Shown here: one piece after another, positions 34,370 to 45,744 of the stretch
Position numbering within the stretch: the first letter of the stretch is position 1
Layout of the letters: each line of letters opens with the position of its first letter
Notes under the pieces: model-generated
Told to the model about the DNA's origin: nothing
The model's database searches: none
What the model saw: only the letters and a program-made list of their open reading frames with translations
Origin: Spirodela intermedia
Lineage: Eukaryota > Streptophyta > Magnoliopsida > Alismatales > Araceae
NCBI GenBank assembly: GCA_902729315.2
Contig: LR746274.1
Location: 5,446,037-5,510,036, forward strand
Direction: 5' to 3'
DNA: 64,000 bases
Position numbers and translations under genes: made by a program

Positions 34370-36001
34370 GGCACAACGACGAAGGATTCACCTTCTTCTC
34401 TTTTTTTTTAACATTGATCTCTGAATTTTTTTAAAGATCTAAATGTTATAAAATTTTGGGGGGGGGGGGGGGAAGACACTGCTGGGAGCTGGGGGCACCA
34501 ATGCCTGACGCGTGGGCTGACCCTGATGAATTCCAGGAGACGCGCACGGTCAAGCCGCCACCGCGGCGGCAGCCTTCCGTTGACTAAAGAATCGGGCCGG
34601 ACCCAAAGAAAACTGCGCCGATCATGGCACTCGGCCTGGGCCTAAAGAAACTCTCTCTGGTTTTCCATGTGGGCGAAGTACTAGTTTTCTAAATTTCGTC
34701 TCGAGTATCTAGGAACACACTAAATTGGAAGAAAACATCGACTAGGAGGGTAAAGCCCAATTTTTACGTTATAACGTTTTACATTAACTTGACAAATAAA
34801 AAACTGTGTATCAATCTCCTAACACTTTCTCAACATAAGAATATAAATTACTATGGTTTATGGCAAAACATTAATGGAGTGTTGCCGTTAACAAGGAGGA
34901 TTTAAGATGGCTCATGGTTCAAATCCCTCATTGCCTGGTGGGCCGTGATTAAGACTTATGTGAATAGAAGATGTGTATCTATACATATATAATATGAAAC
35001 AAAACAAACAACCTTCAACATGATTTTATTGAACATTGTGACAGGGGATTTACAGAAAATAGCATTAAGTTGTGGCATGAGGCATCCATGGTCAACTCGG
35101 TGTGGTTTAAATTAATAATCTTTGAAATTATTTCGGAAAATCTCGAAATTGTCGAATAATATTGGGTTTAAAATTAGTTTTACAAGGGGTGAGGCCAATC
35201 TTCATAGGTAAACACAATTTTTTATATCTGTAGTATTTCCTTCAATTCTATATTTTTATTTTGTCATGAGCTTAGTGGATGCTCTGATGGACATATAACA
35301 AATGCTATCAAGAGGTATGGGCTTACCATTAACGACATACATTGAGAAGGACATAAAGGGAGGTATATGTTACATGAGGGAAATATAATAATAATAGCAA
35401 GAAAAACCTATGTTACATCAAGGAAAAATAATAATAAATGTTTGACAAGGAGGACAAATGTTTGACCTTCCATGTTGATCGTGGAAATTTGTAGTAAGAA
35501 TCTGTTTTAAATCAGGCATTGTGGTAGTGATTTACACAGATTAGGCCCTAAGTTAGGATGCCTAATTGGTATATTACATCTAATGACTATTTATTTGCGA
35601 GTAGCCTTTATCAATTATTATTTTCTTTGTTTTTTGCTTCTCAAAGCACATTTAATTTGAAGAAAACCCTAATATTTGCTGAGGCAAAGAGTCATAAAGT
35701 CTTTCCCATTGGCACTTCAACATTGATAGATATCCATGTGGTGGGTACCGTCTAAAATTATTGATGTGAACACTAATTATGCGGCTAAAATTTGAATCCG
35801 ACTACAATATGACCAACAATAAGTCAACATTATTGGGAGAACAAGTGAAAGACTAAAAGAGGCCATTCATCAGACGTGCTAAAGGAGAACATATGGGCGC
35901 ATACAAGCTCATAGTCAACAAGATCTGAATCTGAGGAGAATCTGCCAATCAATCTTCGTATTTCCATTGCACGCATGCCGGCGAAGGTGTGTGAAATCAT
36001 G
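34370..36001. other. Spacer upstream of the CslH-type gene
   Basis: A run of 15 G residues lies at 34458-34472. The rest is AT-rich from about 34680 on. No gene or RNA was recognised. Confidence 0.45.
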
Positions 36002-36943
36002 TCACGATATCCATTGAATTATTTCATCCACGGCGGATTTGAAGACCTCTTTAGCCGTTTGCGTCTCGAGTAACTGTCCGGAAGCTCTGCCCACCTGTTC
36101 AATTTTAGCAAAAAAAAAAATATTGAATCGACCATCTGTGTTTGGTCGCGAAACAAAGGGGGAGAGCAGGTTTTGTCGAGCGTTTACCTGTACGTGCATC
36201 AAGATAAGGTCTTTGAACTGATCGGACGAGACATGCTGGGAGACCACCGCAAGGTTGTGCTTCTCCAGCACATGTGCAACGGTGAGGAGGAGGCCAGGCC
36301 TCCTCGCGGAGCAGATGCTGATCTGGGCGTGGTCGCCGGTGACGCTCACGACGGCGTTAGGTGACGCCCAGCAGATCTCATACTCCTGCTGGGGACGGGG
36401 ATTATATATCTCATCAGTGAGCCCCTTCACCTCTACAGTCATGGAAGCTTCCCTCGGCTCCATCGGAGCATCCTCCTCTTGTGATGCCTCCTCGACACCC
36501 TTGAGAGTCTCCTCAAGAGATCTGCTGAAGTTTATCGCCTCGTCTACGATTGCTACATATTCATCCTGCCGACGAGAGAGACAGAAAGAGAGAGTACTCT
36601 TGAAGATCATCGTGGCGGGAGGGAAGGAACAGTCTCGTTCTGGAATTGTTTTGCTCACCTCGCCAGAAACATGAGGCAGAAAGGAGTGAAGTTCTGTGAA
36701 CAGATCTCTGATCTTCTTCGACCTCTCAGACTGGGAACGTACCTCGTGTTCAGACTCTAGTAGTGCCCTTGCGCCGCCCCTCCCCTCGTCGGCGACGACA
36801 GAATGACTTTTCGTATTTTGCGGTGGCTCTGGACCGGTTTGTACCCCCAAGGCGATCAGGGCTTTGGAACTATATTTTATTTGGTTCTCGCTGTATTTGT
36901 CACCCCGGGAAGCGCTATCATCTGAGAAACTGTGATTGGACAT
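36002..36943 (-). CDS. bHLH95-like protein with C-terminal ACT-like domain, copy A
   Basis: Three exons, 36943..36659, 36565..36188, 36094..36002, give 251 residues. Helix 1 is SERSKKIRDLFTELHSFLPHV, ending exon 1. Exon 2 opens with the loop/helix 2 DEYVAIVDEAINFSRSLEETL and then carries the ACT-like block CWASPNAVVSVTGDHAQISIC through HNLAVVSQHVSS. Exon 3 ends EIIQWIS. The plan matches the bHLH95/RGE1 group (endosperm and embryo regulators in Arabidopsis), where helix 1-loop-helix 2 dimerises and the ACT-like part mediates protein contacts. The basic region is weak: the usual ERRKK is SERSKK. The start MSNHSFSDDS aligns with an internal Met (residue 20) of copy D, so this copy lacks about 19 N-terminal residues; the frame is open upstream, but a TATA box lies there. 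Moderate certainty on the subfamily, high on bHLH-ACT. Confidence 0.8.
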   Translation of the reverse strand: MSNHSFSDDSASRGDKYSENQIKYSSKALIALGVQTGPEPPQNTKSHSVVADEGRGGARALLESEHEVRSQSERSKKIRDLFTELHSFLPHVSGEVSKTIPERDCSFPPATMIFKSTLSFCLSRRQDEYVAIVDEAINFSRSLEETLKGVEEASQEEDAPMEPREASMTVEVKGLTDEIYNPRPQQEYEICWASPNAVVSVTGDHAQISICSARRPGLLLTVAHVLEKHNLAVVSQHVSSDQFKDLILMHVQVNARQNLLSPFVSRPNTDGRFNIFFFAKIEQVGRASGQLLETQTAKEVFKSAVDEIIQWIS

Positions 36944-36995
36944 GACCAAGTTTTGGTGTCTCCACGATGGATGTTGGTGGGTTGAGAGAGGAAGG

Positions 36996-37005
36996 TATTT
37001 ATATA
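36996..37005 (-). promoter_or_regulatory. TATA box of bHLH copy A
   Basis: TATATAAATA on the minus strand, about 55 bases before the chosen ATG at 36943. It supports starting translation at that ATG and not further upstream. Confidence 0.6.
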
Positions 37006-37037
37006 GATCGATAGGCAGGAAGGTGTATATATATACT

Positions 37038-37076
37038 GAGAGTGAGTGAGAGTGAGAGAGAGAGAGAGAGAGAGAA
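37038..37076 (-). repeat. (CT)n tract upstream of bHLH copy A
   Basis: CT-rich run on the coding strand about 35 bases upstream of the TATA box. Similar tracts precede the other copies in the cluster. Confidence 0.75.
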
Positions 37077-38203
37077 GAAGAAGGGGGCAGGGATGGAGAT
37101 ATAGGTTTACAACAGCCAAGGACGGCGGAAGAAGGCCCGCAATATAACCGTGGTCTTTGAGGGCCAAGAGGAATATATAGAAGATGACCTGTGTAAGGAG
37201 ATAATATTGCGTACTTCTCTCTTTTATTCTTCGGGATTGCATTCGTAATTGATCTCGAGAATCTCATGGTTTTTTATTCTCCTGAGTCGATGAACAGATT
37301 CCACTGTGCGACTCTATCCGCTTGAGCGCAGCTCCAGACAGACACTACTCATCGCGTCTTCTCGATGCGTTCTCGTCGCGGTGGAGATATGGCATTCCTT
37401 CTTCTTTCATCACCCCGCCAGAGGGAATAATAATTACTGTGCCATTTGATCCGTAAAATCCGCTTCTTGTTCCCATTTGCGTCGTTTCGAGATAGAGCTG
37501 TCCTATTGGCGAGAAGATTCTAGATGAGAATGAGAGTGAGAGAGTGAGGCAGTCTCGACGTTTCTATCCCCGTTTAGTTTATAAAAGGTGAGCCAACTCC
37601 TTGGCTGACTCCTTTCTCTACGAGAAAAAGGACAACTTAATGCATTCCGATCCTTATCCTCTTTTATGACTTTCCGATTTATTATTTGATAATACCATTA
37701 TATTTCTATTCATGATTTTTTTCACCTTCACCATTACATAGTCTCTAAAAGTCATATTTGTGGTTGTTAAGACAATACTTAGGAAAGTGAAAAAATTATC
37801 ACACAATCACCTTACACTTTATGTATGGCGTTGTAGTTATTATAATGAGTTCCCAAGAAGGATATTCATTGATAGAATGCCTACGATCATATTCTTGGCA
37901 GATGGATTATCAGGCATTGTCCTAGATTTACAGCCACCAGGACTCATAATAATCTCCTGAGTTGTGGTTTCAGCATGTGGAAGAGAGAAGAGCATGTCCA
38001 ACAAGAAATTATTCCTCAATTGACACTTAAGGCATCCTGTTTGATTATGTGGTGAGGATAATGAGATTCAACAAAAGGAAATCTACGGTAGAAGACGGAA
38101 GGAAAATTCAAAGAAAATATTGTTCATTTATGCTTGACAAGCACTAAGGCCATCCATTATGCTAATGCACCAAAAGGCTGTGACTAGCTGTGTGCCCGAT
38201 TTG
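37077..38203. other. Spacer between bHLH copies A and B
   Basis: Mixed then AT-rich DNA. No gene was recognised. Confidence 0.4.
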
Positions 38204-38356
38204 TTAGATGCTTGTTGAAGCTGTAGCATCATGTTGAGCTATCCATTGATTAATCTCCTTTGCTGCCGATTTGAAAGCTTCTTCAACCATTCGTGTCTCT
38301 GGAATCTCATCGGAACCTCTGTTTGCCTGTTAGTTGCACCGAAAAATTCAATGAAA

Positions 38357-38393
<37 letters not shown>

Positions 38394-39788
38394 TCATATA
38401 GTCATAGGTGATGAGAAATTATGAAATAAAGTCTTGAAGGGTTAACATGAGGGTGAAATGCCAAATGAAAATCCGTCCCAAAATGAAAAGGTTACTGGCG
38501 AGATTTTATCGTCTCAATCAACTTTTAATGATTCTCAAATGCCCACCCATCGACGCACCAATTCTTCCAAGATATATCATGCTAACAATATAAATTGGGT
38601 GTGGGCACCACATGCAGGAACACGAACTCTGAAAACAGATGATATTCTCGGAGAATACGACTATATATCAGTGAAACAATAACATCTCTATTGGCCGCAT
38701 TCGTCGTCCATCTAATGGACTGGTAATCTATTAGAGAGGGGGGGATATGAGTGGGGTACAGGTGTCGCCGAAGCTTACTTGCGCGTGGATCATCAGGATG
38801 GTTGTGAGAGCGCTAGAGGAGACGTGCAGAGAGACCATCTTCAGATTCCTCTTCTCCAGGATATCCGCGATGGCAGGCAGAAGGCCGGTCCTCTTTAAGG
38901 TGCAGATGTTTATGTGGGCGTCGCGCCCAGCTATGTTAACGATGACGTTAGGAGAAGCCCAAGTCTTCAAGACGGGAAGGACCGCGGCAGAAGGTGTCTG
39001 CTCCTGCTTTGGTATCTCCAAAGACTGGTTGCTCGCCGGGGTTCTCGTTGATGTCTCCTTATTTTCCATCTCTAGCTTCTGAATAGCGTCCCGGAGAGAT
39101 TTGATATACTCTACAGCTCCCTCTTCGATTTCCCAGTCTTCAGCCTGACAAGGAGACGGAAAGTCGAAGCAAAAAATCGACTTTAACGCTTTCCGCCAAT
39201 GGAATACGAGTGCATCAGACGCAAAATAGTTTTCGATTACTTCGGAAGAAAAGGGAAAAAACGGTAAGCCAAGAATCGGAGAGAACAGAACCGCATAGAT
39301 ATCTGCCAATTAATATGGATTGTATATGAAAAAGAAAGGCATCTGCCAAAAGTGCTCGTTCAAGTAGTAACTTGGCAACAGATGAACAACTGATGAGCCT
39401 TCCCAGAATATATTTTCATAGGCTGAATATATAATTATTTTCCTACGAAATCCGCGCCGCGGCTCCTAGGTCATTTCTTGCCTTGTAGTTTCTCTCTCAC
39501 CTTGGGGGGGAGATGAGGAAGAAAAGCTTGGAGATTAAATATTAAGTCTCGCTCCGACCACCAATCTGTCTCGTGGACGGACTCGCTGCCGATCCAGGTG
39601 TTCCGGTGCCCCTCGCCGCTCTCCGTGGGTTGCTCATCCCTGTTCACCGGCTGTTCGGGACGAGTTGGCGTCGCCACAGAGATCAGGCTTTCGGAGAAGC
39701 CGCTGCTGTTCGACCTTTCAGAGCCAGACAACATCCGCGATATGGCCTCCCACATGGTGTTCCCATGAGCTCCGGCTTCGCGGGACAT
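38204..39788 (-). CDS. bHLH95-like protein with ACT-like domain, copy B, basic region deleted
   Basis: Three exons, 39788..39501, 39144..38779, 38326..38204, join in frame to 258 residues. It begins MSREAGAHGNTMWE, matching copy D (MSREEGGEGNT). The bHLH start reads WWSERDLIFNLQAFLPHLPPK, where copy D has WSEEERRKKINDLFTNLHSVLPHL. About four residues covering RKKI are missing, so the basic DNA-contact region is effectively absent. Exon 2 starts AEDWEIEEGAVEYIKSLRDAIQKLE (loop/helix 2 diverged) and continues with the ACT-like block WASPNVIVNIAGRDAHINIC through RNLKMVSLHVSS. Exon 3 has EAFKSAAKEINQWIA and a longer tail than copies A and D. Intron 2 carries a (TA)n run at 38358-38387. If expressed it could act as an HLH-type dimerisation partner that does not bind DNA. 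Confidence 0.7.
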
Positions 39789-39893
39789 TGAGCGAAATGA
39801 CAGTGCAGAAAAACTCTAAAGATTAGGAGGTTGGCTGCTAGAGGAGAAAACGAGAAAATAAGAGGGTTGACGGGGTATTGTTCGGAGAGAAGG

Positions 39894-39894
39894 G

Positions 39895-39925
<31 letters not shown>

Positions 39926-39942
39926 AGAGAGAGAGAGAGGAA
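39894..39942 (-). repeat. (CT)n tract upstream of bHLH copy B
   Basis: CT-rich on the coding strand, 105-155 bases before the ATG of copy B, the same relative place as in copy A. Confidence 0.75.
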
Positions 39943-40202
39943 GAAAAGACGGCAATTAAGCATTCGAGCTAAGAACGGATTGAATTCTCCGAGTAACGGC
40001 CGCCCTATAGCACGGCGAACGCATGCCACCCAGCTCTTCAATTCCAGGTCCTCCGCCAAGTTGTCATATACCCACAGGGGACGGAGCAAAGATGTCATTA
40101 TAGTTGAAGATCCATCCAAACTCCGGTTCAAGAGTATCCGCTACTTCTCATCGTCTTTATATCCATCGCACTTTAATCTATATAACATGACGATGAAAAT
40201 AC

Positions 40203-40220
40203 TAAAGATGGGCACGATGC

Positions 40221-40266
<46 letters not shown>
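40203..40266. repeat. (GA)n microsatellite
   Basis: About 60 bases of GA between copies B and C. From here to 41230 no gene is seen. Confidence 0.85.
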
Positions 40267-40268
<2 letters not shown>

Positions 40269-41239
40269 TCTAGAAATGTACGTTAATTGTTTTCTAGGAT
40301 AAATAACTCTCAATGGACGTGATATTTGTCACAACATACTTAACGACACATATTGACTGACACTAATTGAAAAATTATAATATAATTAAAGATGTGGAGA
40401 ACATAAATATCATTCGTTTTTTCCAGCTTAATGCGATCCGCCTGCCATGATAGAATTTTGAGGCGTATGTCCATAATCTACCCCCAGAGACAAGCAAGAA
40501 GGGAGATCTCGAGTGAGAGGAACACAGCTCATCCGGAGACATACGGCCGGTTCGAGATGTGGAGAATGGCAGCGGGACGCAACAGTCAGCGGAGGGGAAG
40601 AGGGTTACATTTATGCCATGCATATACAACCAAGGTCACTTTCTTGCTACAACGTGGGTGGTAACGGAATGTCGGCTATAATGAGAGAAATCAATGAAAG
40701 CCTAAAATTGGAAAGAACTAGCTGGAGAACATGAAACACGCTAATCCGAATCTTTTAAAATACGGACCTCATGCCATCAACCTAAGGTGATGTAGGTGGT
40801 AAAAAGGTTCCTAATATATTTGAAATGAAGCACAATGATATGCTAGTGGAAGATGCAACGTCTTGTGGTCACATCTTTTTCACTTCCAATTTTTTAGGTC
40901 TGCTGACATTAGTCCAGAACACCAGAAAATTTATGAGATGAGCACCGCGGCAAAGAAAATAAAGAATCGAAGAAGGGTGGAATATAGGTGCAACGTGATT
41001 GTAATGGGTCTGAAATAATGAGGGTATCTAGGTCAAAACTAATTCACTGTGACTAAATCGTAGTATATATTTTGATTGCAAGATAATAAATCCCTCAGAT
41101 GTAAATTGTGTCATGCAGATGAACAAAATTATGTGTATGCAACCCACGGACAAAACGAAGAACTCGAATGTCTCAATTAATGTTGGACTAATCTGATGGA
41201 GGGAGAATGGGTCGGGAATGAGCGTTACAGAAAGCTTAC

Positions 41240-41878
41240 TTGCACAGAGACCATCAGAGGATATCATCCTCGGATTATTCTTCCCCAGAGCCTCTGCAAT
41301 GGATAGAAGCAGGCAGGGCTCTTGGCTGTATAGATGTTTTTATGCGCCTCGTCACAATCTATGTTGTTGATGCCGTTTGGGGAACCCCATGTCTTCAAGA
41401 CCGGAGGGATCCCAGGGAGGACGTCCGAGGTTGGAGGCTCTGCTCCAGCTTTCTGACCCCCAGAAGGCGCTCCGCGGTTGGAGGCTCGTTGATGTCTCCA
41501 CATTTTCCATCTCCAGCTTCTGACCAGCGTCCCAGATAGATATGATTTACTGTAGAGCTTCCTCTACGACTTTCAACTCGCCCATCTGCCAAGGAGGGCA
41601 AAAGAGGAGAGCAAAGATTAAACTTCTGTCATACATGTCCACTAAGAGATATAACCTTTCCAAAACACAACGTAAAAAAATCTGAGGTAATAATCAAGAA
41701 AGGAATGACACGTCTTGAATCCCCAGAAAATCGTCTCTATAGGACAGAAGGGGTGCAGGGAAATCATCGGTTGAAGGTTGGGTTTCTTTCACTCTCCGTT
41801 ACGATGTTCTTACTCACCTTGATGCAAATATGAGGGTAATCACTGTGGATATTTCAGTTGCAAACAAGTTGAAACAGA

Positions 41879-41890
<12 letters not shown>
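41240..41890 (-). pseudogene. Pseudogene of a bHLH95-like gene, copy C
   Basis: A relic of exon 2 lies at 41585..41240 with both splice sites still visible (AG before 41585; GTAAGC after 41240). It aligns with copy B exon 2, including KTWGSPN for KTWASPN, but is 346 bases long against 366, which shifts the frame. It also has a stop codon 13 codons in (CAG TAA where B has GAG TAT). A 5' splice site at 41817-41816 ends what looks like the last few codons of exon 1. The rest of exon 1 is replaced by a very long GA/CT expansion. No exon 3 was found. Clearly non-functional. Confidence 0.75.
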
Positions 41891-42432
<542 letters not shown>

Positions 42433-45400
42433 TACATGTTATGGAGGTCTCCTTTTATAGAAGTTTTGGAGGCCCTCAAATTAAGAGAAAAAGAAAAAGA
42501 GAAAAGAGTAACGTACAAGATAAATGAGAAATTAATGGCCTCAAGATGTTTTTTTGCCTGTGAAACGTGTAATCAATTTAGAAGTTAAATATATTGTCGT
42601 GTTTTCAATCAAGTTCATGTAAATAATATTTATAAAACCTCACTCTTCAATTTATGATAAGTAAATGTTGATCTTTAAAGAGCATAGGTAATGAGAGTAA
42701 GAATTTTAATTATTTATGTATATATACTTGAGATTGTAAATGACGAAATTAAATCTAAAAAGAGTGAAGACAAAAGAAATAGAAAGTGTGGTAAAAGAAA
42801 AAAATAAATTTAACATAATAGAATGATAGAATAAATGGTAAAACTAATTCAAACTAAGAGTTAATCTATCTATGAAGAAGATTATAAGGATGCCTTAGAT
42901 CTAAATCTTATACGAATCTCGTTGTGTGTCAATCCTAGGCTGAGTGATGCTTGATCCACAACGATCTTGATATGTTCCAAATAATCTCTTCTCTATGATG
43001 ATCTTGAGCATGAGATACTATTGATCGGACCTTGATTTCTCTTCTTTTTCTTTTGGCTAGTCACTACTAGAAAGAGAATCAAAAAGTACCCTTTAAGAGG
43101 GGGGGCAGATGTCTTTAACTTTTAGAGAATTAGGCCCCTCCAATAGATGGCTATAATTAATAATCGACTCTCTTGGTGGATGGCCCAAATTCTTCTATGA
43201 GAGTAGCACTCTAATCATCCTCTTAATCTTATCTTAGATGTTATAAGATGGGCAGCTTAAATTTCATCTTTTGATAGCCCTTTTAAGTCCAAATAGATTA
43301 GGCCAAGGTGACTTTCTCTCTTGGGCCCATGAACATATAAGGTTGGCCCTCTCTGTAAGACTTAAATTTTTCTTTTGATTGAAGACTTAGATATCTTTTA
43401 TTACTTTCAACTCATAATAAGAGTTAATCTAAGTATTTGTAATCAAATAATTATCAAGAAAATATGAGAGAATTATCACTTGACTTCATAAAAGACAAGT
43501 GGGGTTAGTCTCATAATATAAATAAAATAAACAAAATAATATGTATAGACTTAAATGATAAAACATTATGAATGTCATAATGAGTTAGTAACAAATGTAT
43601 AATTACTTTCTCTACCCATTAATTAGCATCTACATATAGTCTATTAATGTATAGATGTAACTATTAATTTATAATTATCAATGTATTAGTCCTTAGTAAT
43701 TAGGTGAACCAAGATAGGGAGTGAATTAATTTCTAATTTTTGTTAATTATTAGGTTTTTATATTTCTTAGTTTCTTTTTTCCTTAGATGAAAATGAAGAG
43801 AGTTTCTTATTCAACATAAAGTTTTTAGAGTGGTCAACTTGCAACGCCTATGTCCAATTCTTAAGTTTGTCTTACCTTAGGTTTTTACTAATCATACCCA
43901 ACAATTACATATGACTTTTGATCTCAACTCTCTTTGATACTTACAAGGGGATTCTAATAATCTTTACATAGATGTGAGTGCACCACATGTCTCACACTAT
44001 CTTCATCATACCACAAGTGCTTGAGAAGGACTTGAGCTTACCAGATAAGTTCTTGTTATTGTCAAGCTCACCACAAGAGTTAGGTTTGTTGGGTTTTGAC
44101 CCATACTAAGATAAAAAAGAGGGGGTTGAATTGATATACTATTTTCTTATTTCGTTCCTAAGTGTCTCTTAATTTTCACTTTTCTTTTAAAATGATGGAT
44201 AGGTAGATATCTTAGTGGTTCAGCCAACTATTTATATCCACTCTTCAAGCACAAAACTTTCTTGGGTTTCACTACTTACGACTGTCCACCCACAATTGTT
44301 GATTAACAGACTCAACTCCCTTGAAGATTCACCCATAATCTATCTTCTAGATTTATAGCTCTATGGTGCCACACTATTGATTACATGACTCAACTTCCAT
44401 AAAATTTAACCCTAAAATTTATTTCTAGATTTATGACTCAAGATGTCACATTGTTGTTAATAGGGAGAGCTCTCACTTATGATAAATATGAGTTTAACCT
44501 CACATTTATCTCATAAAAATAATAAATATATCATGGTAAAAAGATTTTTAGAAGATGATGTCAACTTAGAGTGTGTCTGAAATGTTAATGAAGAAGATAA
44601 TGATCAAGGCCTAATATTTATTGTCTTCTTCTTGCAATAATCTTGGCTGAAGATGGAAGGTATTGCCTTTTTAAATTGGTTGAAGATGGTTGCTAATATT
44701 TGAGTAATGATCTTCAACTTGATGTCTTAATATAATTTGGCCAGCCAACAAATATCTCATGATGTCTCTTAGATACTTCTACATATAAACTCAATACAAG
44801 TCTTGAGGTTGTGGAAGGGTTAAAGATAAATGCTCAAGTCTAGTTATCCATTAGAAAGAAGTTATATTTATAGAGAGACCAAATTCAAAATTTCTTCATA
44901 TTTTTGATTATCTCATAATGATAATATTTCCAAAAATGATTAGAAATTTAAATGGTTGGAAATTAATATAGTACACCCTTATAAGTTTAGATATCATTAA
45001 GAGAAATAAATATGTGATTCTTTCATAACATATTATAAATATTTGAATCATATCATTTGAATACTTGATGATCCGATATCATTAAAACAAGGTTGATAAT
45101 ATATATTTTGGTAAGATGATTATTTAGCAATAAAATCCTATTTTAATCACTTCAAATAAAACAAGATTGTTAAATTATATCTTGAATCGTAATCTGTGTT
45201 TATAATCATGAATTTAGTAATTAAGAATATCTAAAATGACTTTATAAATTATATTCTTTAATATCTAGAAAATCATATTTTACTAAATAAGTAATTTAAA
45301 TTCAATCGATTTAAATAATATCAAAATCACTCAAAAGTCATGATTTAATATAACTAGTACACAATAGATTGTATAAGTTTTCGTACTCAGAATTTACTTG

Positions 45401-45744
45401 TTATCTCATTGATTCTTATGTGTTTATCATTACTTTCTCACTATGACATATTTTATAAATATTGATGCTTTCCATAATAATATGCAACATGATAATTTCA
45501 TATGATGAAAGTAATAAATATATACATTCAACATTATTGATGAGAAGTATGTCCAATGAATTCTCATATAAATATTCAATAATATTATATCAAATTTATA
45601 GAGATATATATATTTTTTATCTTTTTTATGTTTATGAAGCTAGCCCACTTTCTCTCTTTCCTCCTCACCCTTAGATGTATAGGGGTTCCACCCTTCTTTT
45701 CATTTTAATATCATTATTTTCTCTATCCACATGGTATGAGAGCC
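42433..45744. other. AT-rich region, probably old transposon DNA
   Basis: No gene was recognised. Two mobile-element hints: CACTACTAGAAA at 43062-43073, the usual terminal sequence of CACTA (EnSpm) transposons, and a possible plus-strand LTR from TGTTGGG at about 44088 to about 45730, followed by TGGTATGAGAGCC (45732-45744), near the tRNA-iMet primer binding site. Neither has a confirmed partner end. Confidence 0.35.

Noticed and set aside
34905-34945. GGTTCAAATCC resembling a tRNA B box
   Set aside because: No A box, anticodon arm or acceptor stem pairing could be found around it.
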